From: a virus
Direction: 5' to 3' (one strand)
DNA: 21,418 bases
Virus record (IMG/VR): IMGVR_UViG_3300046467_000846
Location: 1-21,418 of that record
Numbering within the stretch: position 1 is the stretch's first letter; each line of letters opens with the position of its first letter. A program made the position numbers and the translations under genes. This document shows positions 6,808-13,778 of this stretch, one piece after another. The notes beneath the pieces were generated by a model. That model searched no databases, had not been told where the DNA came from, and worked only from the letters and a program-made list of their open reading frames with translations.

Positions 6808-8091
6808 TTAATCTCCAAAGTATTCGACTGAATTGTACGTGGCTGGTTTGTAGTAACGGTTGGCTTGCCCACGCGAGTCAGACTTGTCGCCGTTGTAGCC
6901 AAATTTTGTCGGTGTAAACTGTACCCGGTCGCGATGCACGCTTGCGCGTAATCGTTCCATGAACGTCTGCCAGTGAATCCCCTTCTTGTCTTCGACCTTC
7001 AACTCGGCAGCAGCGAGGCAGGAAGCGAGGATTGTCTCTCCATGCGCCATGCCGCCCATCGGGTAGTCATTCATCGACGCAGTATCCTGAAGCTCGTTGT
7101 GCGTAGCGTGCATTGTGAAGGTGCCGTTTGGGCCGGGCCAAATATGCAACTCATACCGCAATCCTCGTACTGCATTGCCCGACGTTCTAAACGCCCTGGT
7201 GTCGCTCGCGCGGATAGGAACTTCTGCCGCATACAACGGGCGTGCGGATGGGCTGATCTGACCCAGGTTCTGCTGTCGCAGGGATAGAATCCGGTTGATA
7301 CTTGTACGCTCAATCGAATAGTACGAGTTGTCAGATTCAGAGAAACTGATGTCGCTAGTGAATCCGGCATGCTCATCCGGCAATCGGAAGATGGCGTTGG
7401 TTGTAATTGAATACACACCAGCCTTTCCTGACGCATTTCCAGCCACCAGGATTGCAGCGGGAGAGCTGATATACCCCACGATCTCGAATTCAACGTCGTC
7501 GTTGGCTACGAAGGTTTGCCCTACCATCTCCGGTCGGAACACTTGCGATCCCGCATTGATGGTGACCGTGGTGTAATCCAGGGTGCTGTTATGCGCCGAA
7601 CACGTTACTGTTTCACCTGTCGTCTCGGAGTAGTCGCCAAAAATAGAAAATGTGAATTCCGGCTCAAGGAAACTCCAGTTATGGGCGACGTTACCCTCGC
7701 CGGGAATTGGCGGAGGGTAATAGAACTGGCGAAGACCTGAATCGATGCAGGCACCGATGTCATCTTCTTCCTCTTGGCTCCATGGCGTGAGCAACCACTC
7801 AGTGGCGTCGGTCAGCGTCGTAGACGTATCGGATACCAACAGCACGGTATCGCTGGTACGCGATGTGACATTGGCGGTAGTCCACGACTCGGTACTGCTG
7901 GTGTACCAGTGCAGCCTTCCTGCCGTTGCCCACTCGGGCCACGACCTGGAAGTAGTAGCCGAGTCAAGGGTGACGTGGTTGCCACTCTTGTCGATCTGAC
8001 CATGCCTGCGAAAGCTGCGACGGTATCCCAGGGCGTATGCAATCTCGGATCGCAACTCTGAGAAGTCTAAACTGAGGGTGGACTCTGCCAT
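6808..8091 (-). CDS. Putative head-tail adaptor (neck) protein
   Basis: This 427-residue protein starts L-S-L-D-F-S-E-L-R-S-E-I-A-Y-A-L-G-Y near residue 6. A second helical block, D-D-I-G-A-C-I-D-S-G-L-R-Q-F-Y-Y-P-P, lies near residue 110. I associate this pair with head-tail adaptor proteins of aquatic podoviruses, in which helices pack against the portal. Between and after these blocks lie beta-rich Thr/Ser segments. The end carries a basic G-Q-A-N-R-Y-Y-K-P block. The start is one base after the previous stop, with GGGG seven bases upstream. Gene order capsid, decoration, adaptor, tail nozzle supports the call. The inserted beta region is larger than in P22 gp4-type adaptors, so an alternative is a tail tube A-type protein. 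Confidence 0.55.
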   Translation of the reverse strand: MAESTLSLDFSELRSEIAYALGYRRSFRRHGQIDKSGNHVTLDSATTSRSWPEWATAGRLHWYTSSTESWTTANVTSRTSDTVLLVSDTSTTLTDATEWLLTPWSQEEEDDIGACIDSGLRQFYYPPPIPGEGNVAHNWSFLEPEFTFSIFGDYSETTGETVTCSAHNSTLDYTTVTINAGSQVFRPEMVGQTFVANDDVEFEIVGYISSPAAILVAGNASGKAGVYSITTNAIFRLPDEHAGFTSDISFSESDNSYYSIERTSINRILSLRQQNLGQISPSARPLYAAEVPIRASDTRAFRTSGNAVRGLRYELHIWPGPNGTFTMHATHNELQDTASMNDYPMGGMAHGETILASCLAAAELKVEDKKGIHWQTFMERLRASVHRDRVQFTPTKFGYNGDKSDSRGQANRYYKPATYNSVEYFGD

Positions 8092-8092
8092 T

Positions 8093-8521
8093 TCACTTCC
8101 CCGCTAGTTCTGGCTGCTCAATTATTTCCACGTTATCTATTTTTATCAGACGCTCTTCGGCAGACTTATCGTTCTCGATCAACACCTGAACAAACTTCTT
8201 ATCTGCGGAGAGTGACTTGAATGCTGCGAACACCTTTTTGCCGCGCCACTTCACCTTCACCCTGTCGTCGTACTTGGGAGGGTGAGTTAGCGCAGTAATC
8301 TTTGGGTCGTACTCCTCCTTCGTGGGTTCACCCGGCGTATACTTCATCGCCATGTAGACCAGCGCCGACCTGTCGATGACCTGCATGGAATAGCAGCGAT
8401 CCGAAAGTCGCTTGAACTTCCAATACGCTTCTTCCACTTCCCAGGGAACATCTTCATGTTCCTGCAATCCGCAAAGCCTAAGAAGCTGTTGTTTGGAATC
8501 TTCGTCGATGTAATGAGGCAT
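8093..8521 (-). CDS. Hypothetical protein with possible SH3-like C-terminus
   Basis: This 142-residue protein has an N-terminal helical part (MPHYIDEDSKQQLLRLCGL, then W-E-V-E-E-A-Y-W-K-F-K). Its C-terminal half reads like a small beta barrel: R-V-K-V-K-W-R-G-K-K-V-F-A-A-F-K then K-F-V-Q-V-L-I-E-N, and I-D-N-V-E-I-I near the end. It is the first gene after the terminator at 8545-8581 and ends one base before the adaptor candidate. Only a weak GAAAGAA site precedes its ATG. No named family is recognised. It may be a neck or assembly factor, which is inference. Confidence 0.62.
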   Translation of the reverse strand: MPHYIDEDSKQQLLRLCGLQEHEDVPWEVEEAYWKFKRLSDRCYSMQVIDRSALVYMAMKYTPGEPTKEEYDPKITALTHPPKYDDRVKVKWRGKKVFAAFKSLSADKKFVQVLIENDKSAEERLIKIDNVEIIEQPELAGK

Positions 8522-8544
8522 AAGTTTCTTTCGTCGCCCCTGGT

Positions 8545-8581
8545 AAAAATGGCTGGCCCGGCGATGGGCACCGGGCCAGCC
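8545..8581 (-). terminator. Intrinsic terminator after the decoration-like gene
   Basis: A perfect 11-bp stem (8551-8561 with 8571-8581, GGCTGGCCCGG arms) with a 9-base loop is followed on the minus strand by five T residues (8549-8545). It lies just downstream of the stop at 8600 and 24 bases before the next start, so any transcript for the tail genes must read through it or start nearby. Confidence 0.88.
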
Positions 8582-8599
8582 CGTGTAATAACGACAGTG

Positions 8600-9436
8600 T
8601 TACCGCAACTGCGCGGCTCGCCACCAATCCAGGCTGACGGTATGGTCAGCAGCGTTCGCTGCTTTGGCAGAGATCACCAGACTCATCTCTTCGCCGCCGG
8701 GAAAGTTTGTCGAATCGGCGAGATACACAGTGGCATCGCCGCTTGCTTTTCCGACATACGTGGCTAACTCGGCACCGTTCGAGTAGAACTTAATCTTCTT
8801 GGCGTTATCGCCACTCGGGTCGTACACGAATCCGACCTTAATGTAGGTGTCAGCAACCAAGGTCACCGCATCAGCCAGGATGGTATCAAAGGCAGCGCTG
8901 GTCTTTTGCGTAACGATATCGAATGCGTCAGCATCCCCTTCGTCATTCCAAAATCCCAGCAAATCGAAATCCCCGAAATCATTTCCGGCGTCGGCGATGA
9001 AATTGACCGTTCCCGCAGCCTCTCCAGCGAGTCCCACGAAAAATCCCGCCCTGGCATTCGTGATATTCTCTCTCTTAACACGACACTCAAACCACAGTTT
9101 GCCGCCAGTGCTATCCGCTGGGATCACAAACGGCGCACCCATAGTGCCCCCCACCTGAAGAGAACACCCCTCGTTGTCAGCCGTAGTAAACACAGCCAAC
9201 TCACCGGCACTGCTACCGGCAGTGCCGTCAAGTGTGGAAGACCCCTCGAAGATGGGATAGCCCGATGCATTGACGACGGTGGTAGCCGTACTCACGTAAT
9301 TTTCAAAACTGTCGTAATAATGAAAGCCCGTCGAGGGGTCGTGGGCCATTTCATTGACGGGGCAGTCAGCCCAGATAACGGGGCTGGGATACGCTGTTGT
9401 GTCACTAGGATCTCGATACTGAATTTTATTCGTCAT
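8600..9436 (-). CDS. Beta-rich structural protein following capsid, probable capsid decoration protein
   Basis: This 278-residue protein has a Gly/Ala/Asp-rich, beta-strand-like sequence. A concanavalin-like core is suggested by K-L-W-F-E-C-R-V-K near residue 113, A-G-F-F-V-G-L-A-G near 129, I-K-V-G-F-V-Y-D-P near 201, K-I-K-F-Y-S-N-G-A-E-L near 214, and the end H-T-V-S-L-D-W-W-R-A. This resembles phage structural proteins of LamG-like fold that often follow the major capsid gene. It is enclosed by two terminators (9571-9607 and 8545-8581), so it is transcribed by read-through or from its own start in the 190-base leader. AAGGA ten bases before the ATG is the likely ribosome site. Confidence 0.65.
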   Translation of the reverse strand: MTNKIQYRDPSDTTAYPSPVIWADCPVNEMAHDPSTGFHYYDSFENYVSTATTVVNASGYPIFEGSSTLDGTAGSSAGELAVFTTADNEGCSLQVGGTMGAPFVIPADSTGGKLWFECRVKRENITNARAGFFVGLAGEAAGTVNFIADAGNDFGDFDLLGFWNDEGDADAFDIVTQKTSAAFDTILADAVTLVADTYIKVGFVYDPSGDNAKKIKFYSNGAELATYVGKASGDATVYLADSTNFPGGEEMSLVISAKAANAADHTVSLDWWRAAQLR

Positions 9437-9570
9437 AACACTAAATTCCTTTGCATGCCCGAAGTAGCGCAGCTACCATTCCGCGCCGCCTTTTCGTAAC
9501 GCAACAAGCACTACAGGAGGGGTTGATTCGGCTACCAAACCGCCTCGTATTTTTACAGCAGGGCTGATGG
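9437..9570 (-). other. Leader region between capsid terminator and decoration-like gene
   Basis: This 134-base non-coding stretch is part of the largest gap in the window. It contains no convincing -35/-10 pair. It holds a short imperfect palindrome at 9465-9477 (GTAGC-TGC-GCTAC) and an A-rich tract, but I cannot call an operator or promoter from them. Confidence 0.4.
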
Positions 9571-9607
9571 AAAAGGTCGAGCGCCCCACCGAAGCAGGGC
9601 GCTCGAC
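9571..9607 (-). terminator. Intrinsic terminator after the major capsid gene
   Basis: A perfect 11-bp stem (9576-9586 with 9597-9607, arms GTCGAGCGCCC and GGGCGCTCGAC) with a 10-base loop is followed on the minus strand by CC and four T residues (9574-9571). It begins 20 bases after the capsid stop. Terminators directly after the capsid gene are well known in podoviruses, for example T7 T-phi after gene 10. Confidence 0.88.
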
Positions 9608-9626
9608 ACTCATATAGGAAACGTCA

Positions 9627-10667
9627 CTACGTTCCAGTGTCGGTTGCAATCACCCAGTTACGTCGTCGATCAACGCACAAATAGTTGTACGTTAAATCTA
9701 CGAAGACCTGGAACACATTATGCTGGGAGGGAGCCGGTTTGGCTTCGCTCTCACGCAAGTAATCGCCCGTCAAACAAACCGGGTAGAAAGTCGAGTGGTC
9801 AATTCCGTACACAGGATCTTTCGTATCGCTGTCTAACTTAGGCACCCACACGACTGGATGATTTCGGAACGTAATTGTTCCATCCATGCTCGCTAAGTCA
9901 CGACCTAAGTTTTCGTTTTGCGCTTCACCTAGCTCTTCCAGACCGGAAATGGTCGTCTCGTTTACGTACAAGCGATACCGCTGACCTTGTGTGCCACGGT
10001 AATCCTGAATCGTAATAGGAGACTTAAAACCAGTCTTTCGATGCGCGGTGCGCAACTTTTTAATGAGATCCGCTTTCGACACATTCGTGTACTGCGCGGT
10101 GTAATTTTTGAATGTCGGGCTGTCTGCCATCTCGACACCCGCCACGCTTGTACCGAAGGCTGTACTACCGTTAAATCCGGTAGTGTTGTTTTTCACAATC
10201 CAGTACGGAAGCCCGTAAGGAATCGTTTTCTGCGTAGACGCCGTAGGTGACGACCACGCCCTGTCTTCTAACTCTTCCACGAGGCTGATCAGACAATCTG
10301 CGCGACGCGGTTGAATCACGTTGAAGATCATCGACTCGCCTTTATTCATCAGCGTTTCCTGATAAATAAACGCCCACGAGTTCTGGGCATGAACCCAATT
10401 GACCTGCAACTGATCAATCACATCGGTGATGTTAACCGTATCGGTTTCCATCAGGCCAACGTGCTTGGCAGTGTTAGACAACTTGTTCATCAACGTGCGT
10501 TGGATTCCAATTCCTGAGTCAAACGCTACTTTATCCCGTTTGAACCAATGGCTGAATACTTCGTAATCAACCAAATTTTGAGCAATCTGTTGAAAGCGTA
10601 ATCTACCGAGTTCTCGTAACGTACCGGATACAAGATCGGCAATGTCTGTAGCAACTAAGTCAGCCAT
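9627..10667 (-). CDS. Major capsid protein
   Basis: This 346-residue protein has a helical N-terminus (L-V-S-G-T-L-R-E-L-G-R-L-R-F), then a mixed alpha/beta body. The conserved C-terminal block is H-N-V-F-Q-V-F-V-D-L-T-Y-N-Y-L-C and R-R-R-N-W-V-I-A-T, typical of HK97-fold capsid proteins that lack a cleaved delta domain. A strong AAAGGA sits seven bases before the ATG. It follows a Gln-rich scaffold gene and is followed by a strong terminator, which fits the most highly expressed virion gene. Exact family placement would need a profile search. The alternative, a minor capsid protein, is unlikely because no other capsid candidate is present. Confidence 0.88.
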   Translation of the reverse strand: MADLVATDIADLVSGTLRELGRLRFQQIAQNLVDYEVFSHWFKRDKVAFDSGIGIQRTLMNKLSNTAKHVGLMETDTVNITDVIDQLQVNWVHAQNSWAFIYQETLMNKGESMIFNVIQPRRADCLISLVEELEDRAWSSPTASTQKTIPYGLPYWIVKNNTTGFNGSTAFGTSVAGVEMADSPTFKNYTAQYTNVSKADLIKKLRTAHRKTGFKSPITIQDYRGTQGQRYRLYVNETTISGLEELGEAQNENLGRDLASMDGTITFRNHPVVWVPKLDSDTKDPVYGIDHSTFYPVCLTGDYLRESEAKPAPSQHNVFQVFVDLTYNYLCVDRRRNWVIATDTGT

Positions 10668-10703
10668 GACTTAATCCTTTCTATTTATGTGCATCCGCAA
10701 TGA

Positions 10704-11798
10704 CTACAGGTCACCGTATGTACGACTCGACATGGATGTTGGCTCCATGCCGTGTTCGCGATACCAGCCATTTGCAAAGTTAGCTGCGTTATCTTCGGGT
10801 GTGCCACCTCGGCTATTTGCAGGGGCGTTAGGTCGGCGCATTGCCTGCTGCCGCCTCTGCTGTGCTTGCTGGCGTACCTGATGCCTTGCGTTTGCATCCA
10901 TTTCGTTAGTGTGTCTACTACGTAAAACTCTCTGCTGTATCTGTTGCAGGTCGGGTTGCTGCCCCGAACTCCTCGAATACTGCAGAAACATACCTACTTC
11001 GTTTGCAAACTCCATTCGCTTGGCAAACTCTGGGCTTTGGGGATCCATCTCCGAAGCTCTACCAGACCCATACGATTCCTTTAGTGGGCCCTCAATCGTG
11101 TCGAAGAAACCATCCATTGCCGCATCGTATTGCTGCTGCTGCTGGTGGTTGCTAGAGCTGGTCATTTGACCCATCTCGTTGATCATCTGCCCGACAACAC
11201 CCTCTAATTGGCTGATGCTGTCGGCAGCTTGCGCAAACTGCGAATCGTAATGATTAGAGACCTTCCCGAACGCATCGACGATTTCCGGCTCGAACTCATT
11301 GCCTTCACCGAAAGGTTGTTCCAGCGTTTCTGGGTGAAACCCCTGATACATGTCATTATTCGCGTGTGGATCAAGAGGATCCTGCGCTGGCGCTTGTTGC
11401 TGCGCCTGCTGCTGCTGTTGGGCGGCTTGCCATTGTTGCTGCTGGGCAGCACTGTACTGATTGGTAAACCGTCTATCCATTGCGCCGAGCATAGAACCTA
11501 GCCGCTCGTCATCAATGTTGCTCAACTCGTCAGGAGAGAATCCGTAAACCTGTTGAGCCTCTTTGTGCAGATCCGACAAACCGGAATAGTCATCAGTTTG
11601 TTCGCCCTGCTGCTGCTGCGCCGCCCCAACGGAAAAGTCATCGTTAGAGCCAGTATACGGCGCAGTATTTCCATTAGGAGAACCGTCGCCCCCATCGGGC
11701 ATAATCTCGGTTCCCATTGATTGTTCGGTTGCTGTCTGTACGACCCCCGTTGCTAAATCTGTATCACCATCTGCAAAACTGTCGATAGGATCCGGCAT
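10704..11798 (-). CDS. Scaffold protein (Gln-rich)
   Basis: This 364-residue protein is acidic at the N-terminus, very rich in Gln in the middle (Q tracts near residues 60 and 118-140), helical around residues 180-300, and basic at the end (R-R-Q-Q-A-M-R-R-P). It lies directly upstream of the capsid gene. Scaffolds typically have this low-complexity, helical, charged composition with a basic C-terminus that contacts the capsid protein. The ATG at 11798 follows an in-frame TAG immediately, so no longer start exists. The ribosome site is weak (GGCAGCATTAG). Sixty bases separate it from the upstream gene and show no clear promoter. The two CAG-type Gln tracts are prone to length change. Confidence 0.78.
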   Translation of the reverse strand: MPDPIDSFADGDTDLATGVVQTATEQSMGTEIMPDGGDGSPNGNTAPYTGSNDDFSVGAAQQQQGEQTDDYSGLSDLHKEAQQVYGFSPDELSNIDDERLGSMLGAMDRRFTNQYSAAQQQQWQAAQQQQQAQQQAPAQDPLDPHANNDMYQGFHPETLEQPFGEGNEFEPEIVDAFGKVSNHYDSQFAQAADSISQLEGVVGQMINEMGQMTSSSNHQQQQQYDAAMDGFFDTIEGPLKESYGSGRASEMDPQSPEFAKRMEFANEVGMFLQYSRSSGQQPDLQQIQQRVLRSRHTNEMDANARHQVRQQAQQRRQQAMRRPNAPANSRGGTPEDNAANFANGWYREHGMEPTSMSSRTYGDL

Positions 11799-11858
11799 CT
11801 AATGCTGCCATTTCTGCATACCCTATTTACTGCCCCAGTTGTTTGGTGTCACCCCTTG

Positions 11859-12101
11859 CTAGTTGACCGTCAATGGGTCGATGTTGCTGTCGGTAGCTGA
11901 TCCCAAGTTGATGTAGATATGGGTGTTGGTAGAGTCGTCAGAGGCACCCGAGTTGAAGATCAGGCATCCCTTGGCGTATCCGACAGTTGTGTCGGCTGGC
12001 ACGCCAGAACTGGTAATATCCTCGATCACGATCAACTTGTTACCCGACCCATCTGTGGCGATAACGCCCGTAGCATCATGAAGTGCGTGTCTCTGTGACA
12101 T
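11859..12101 (-). CDS. Small beta-type structural protein
   Basis: This 80-residue protein starts MSQRHALHDATGVIATDGSG and contains T-T-V-G-Y-A-K-G-C-L-I-F-N-S-G and H-I-Y-I-N-L-G-S-A-T-D. The pattern G-Y-A-x-G-x-x-[IF] followed by Y-x-N-x-G-[ST]-A is one I associate with small virion proteins beside scaffold and capsid genes. A strong AAGGAG ribosome site lies five bases before the ATG. It lies 60 bases upstream of the scaffold gene. A head decoration or assembly role is inference. Confidence 0.65.
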   Translation of the reverse strand: MSQRHALHDATGVIATDGSGNKLIVIEDITSSGVPADTTVGYAKGCLIFNSGASDDSTNTHIYINLGSATDSNIDPLTVN

Positions 12102-12118
12102 GATATCTCCTTAGTTAG

Positions 12119-12454
12119 TTAGCTAAATAATCCTTGTGACTCGCCGCCCTCAATGGAATGATTCCTCTGAGGATCGCCGTAGCCGCCATTTCTATCGTAT
12201 AGCCCCACCGCTTCGCAATGTTCTTTTCTGTGTTGGGCGCTCGTAAACACAACGCGACCATCGTTTGCTACTTCCGTTTTCAATCCAAGATCGGCAAACT
12301 TCCGGCGCGCTTCGCCTACTTGTGACGGCGCAACACCGGCAGCATCCGACACGATGGGCCACTTCGCTTTTGTTTTGCGAACAGCCTTCTTTTTTACCTC
12401 AACTACTTCGTCGAGCTTCTTGTCGTAACGATATGTTTTTGATCTTGGCGGCAT
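12119..12454 (-). CDS. Small basic phage protein of the head cluster
   Basis: This 111-residue protein has a Lys/Arg-rich N-terminus (K-K-K-A-V-R-K-T-K-A-K-W). A helix-turn-helix-like stretch follows, P-I-V-S-D-A-A-G-V-A-P-S-Q-V-G-E-A-R-R-K-F, then D-G-R-V-V-F-T-S-A-Q-H-R-K and a Gly-rich tail with G-G-Y-G-D. Similar short proteins (I-x-S-D-A-x-G-V ... H-R-K ... G-x-x-D-R-x-G-G-Y-G-D) occur before scaffold genes in other phages as I recall; their function is unknown to me. DNA binding is possible from the basic and HTH-like part. An AAAGG site lies six bases before the ATG. Confidence 0.62.
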   Translation of the reverse strand: MPPRSKTYRYDKKLDEVVEVKKKAVRKTKAKWPIVSDAAGVAPSQVGEARRKFADLGLKTEVANDGRVVFTSAQHRKEHCEAVGLYDRNGGYGDPQRNHSIEGGESQGLFS

Positions 12455-12480
12455 TACTTACCTTTGCAGAATTTCTTAAT

Positions 12481-12987
12481 TTAATAATGAGGAGATAAAG
12501 GATGCCGGGGCTGCCATGCCGCAAGACCCCCCACGGGTCTTCCACCCCCGAATCTTCCCCTGCCGTGCATCGTTCCTGGCGTAATGGGCGAGGAATGCAT
12601 AAACAGGTTAGATAACCCCGCACTGCCCAGACTGCCAACCCTTCCCCCCATTACCCCTGGTCTTATCGAAGACCCCCCCAGGCGATTCCCAAGCCCACCA
12701 AACCCACCAAAATTCGTCAGGCTGTTGTTCATGTTGTGAAGACTGTACAGGCTGGGGGTTGCGTTGAAACCTTTCATACCCTGGCTCATTGATTGACGCC
12801 ACGGATGAGCTTCCATAACCGAATTTTTCCAAGCTACCTGCCCTGGCGTAGGCTCGGTTACGTAGCCGTATCGCCCCATCTGGGGCCACCCCGGCGTCAT
12901 TTCTGGGCTAGCTGCTGACCCCCGTTGGTTTCCAGGCTGGGCATACATGCCGGCGTAGGGGCTAGGATATCCACTTTGATTTGGCAT
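12481..12987 (-). CDS. SPITPGTMGG-family protein 3 (short, degenerate repeats)
   Basis: This 168-residue protein is rich in Pro, Gly, Met and Ser and probably disordered. It carries two clear copies of the shared motif, S-S-I-R-P-G-V-M-G-G near residue 106 and S-P-I-T-P-G-T-M-H-G near 132, plus two weaker ones (E-M-T-P-G-W-P-Q-M-G near 29 and E-P-T-P-G-Q near 45). The last part, R-G-R-F-G-G-G-R-P-V-G-G, is Arg/Gly-rich. The ribosome site GGGAGG six bases before the ATG is formed by the final Met-Gly-Gly codons of the upstream family member. It is the last of three consecutive family genes. No known function; see findings. Confidence 0.72.
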   Translation of the reverse strand: MPNQSGYPSPYAGMYAQPGNQRGSAASPEMTPGWPQMGRYGYVTEPTPGQVAWKNSVMEAHPWRQSMSQGMKGFNATPSLYSLHNMNNSLTNFGGFGGLGNRLGGSSIRPGVMGGRVGSLGSAGLSNLFMHSSPITPGTMHGRGRFGGGRPVGGLAAWQPRHPLSPHY

Positions 12988-12990
12988 TAC

Positions 12991-13776
12991 TTACCCTCCC
13001 ATCATTCCTGGTATGATCGGTGACGGCGGCGCGATGCGCCCTCCCATGAATCCTGGTGTGATCGGTGACCCACCGAAGAATCCCGGTGGTCGAGGCTGAT
13101 TCCATGGAGCGCCTGGGCGAAAACCGGGTCGATTCCATGGAGCATCCCATTGTTGCTCGGGGCCTGGAGTCCAATAGGGGCTAAATTGTTTTCGCCCACC
13201 CATCATTCCCGGCGTCATGGGGCTTCCCCCCCCAAACCAGCCTGGGTGCTGACCCCTGAACCCTCCCCAATTCTCATGCTGTTGTTGCCATGGCATAAAA
13301 GACCCTCCGGTCTGTGGTTCACCCCCCATACCTCCCATCATTCCCGGTGTGATCGGAGACGGCTGAGCTGCTCCCATGCCACCCATCGTTCCGGGGGTAA
13401 TAGGTGAAAACCCCCCCCTCGAAGGTTCGCTTGGCATTCCGCCAGGAGAAATTGGTGATACTGGCGCTGGTCCTACACCACCACCTCCTAGTACCCCTGG
13501 AGTAATTGGAGACGGTTGAGACATCGCTCCTACAGCAGCGTCGAATCTATTCCCGAGACCCCGCCTAAAGCTTGTATCACCCATCGTTCCCGGTGCAATC
13601 GGAGAGGCGAATGGTGGTGCTGCCCCACCACCACCCAACACTCCAGGTGTGATCGGGGATCGTCGCGCTCCCGTAAGCCTCCTGGGGGGGCCACCCATCC
13701 TTCCTGCTGAAATAGGTGAAGCGGAGAAGTTAGCGGGGGCTCCCATGCCACCCATCGTTCCGGGGGTAATAGGCAT
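12991..13776 (-). CDS. SPITPGTMGG-family protein 2 (11 repeats)
   Basis: This 261-residue protein is built almost wholly from 11 copies of the motif [SM]-P-I-[TSA]-P-G-x-[ML]-G-G, spaced by Gly/Ala/Pro/Gln linkers. It begins with MPITPGTMGG as its first ten residues and ends with P-I-I-P-G-M-M-G-G as its last residues, so the repeat frames the whole protein. Linkers around residues 155-220 are Trp- and Gln-rich. No membrane segment or signal is seen. The start ATG is two bases after the upstream stop, with AAGGA eight bases before it. Likely an extended, turn-rich disordered protein of the virion or of assembly; the function is unknown to me. Confidence 0.78.
   Translation of the reverse strand: MPITPGTMGGMGAPANFSASPISAGRMGGPPRRLTGARRSPITPGVLGGGGAAPPFASPIAPGTMGDTSFRRGLGNRFDAAVGAMSQPSPITPGVLGGGGVGPAPVSPISPGGMPSEPSRGGFSPITPGTMGGMGAAQPSPITPGMMGGMGGEPQTGGSFMPWQQQHENWGGFRGQHPGWFGGGSPMTPGMMGGRKQFSPYWTPGPEQQWDAPWNRPGFRPGAPWNQPRPPGFFGGSPITPGFMGGRIAPPSPIIPGMMGG
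12991..13776 (-). repeat. Dispersed coding repeat, SPITPGTMGG units across family protein 2
   Basis: Eleven roughly 30-base units encode the decapeptide. On the plus strand they read as variants of CCCATCGTTCCGGGGGTAAT, for example at 13381, 13580, 13640 and 13751. Unit spacing is irregular (roughly 40-170 bases). Codon choice varies while Pro-Ile, Pro-Gly and Gly-Gly stay constant, pointing to selection on the peptide. Confidence 0.88.
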
Positions 13777-13778
13777 AA

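Noticed and set aside
6807-6902. N-terminal extension of the 110-residue protein
   Set aside because: It lies wholly within the adaptor gene; the ATG at 6806 has a strong GGAG site.
9465-9477. Short palindrome upstream of the decoration-like gene as operator
   Set aside because: Only a 5-bp arm with a 3-base centre; expected by chance and not repeated elsewhere.
11130-11455. CAG/CTG-like microsatellite tracts
   Set aside because: They encode Gln tracts of the scaffold protein; worth noting for instability but no separate element.
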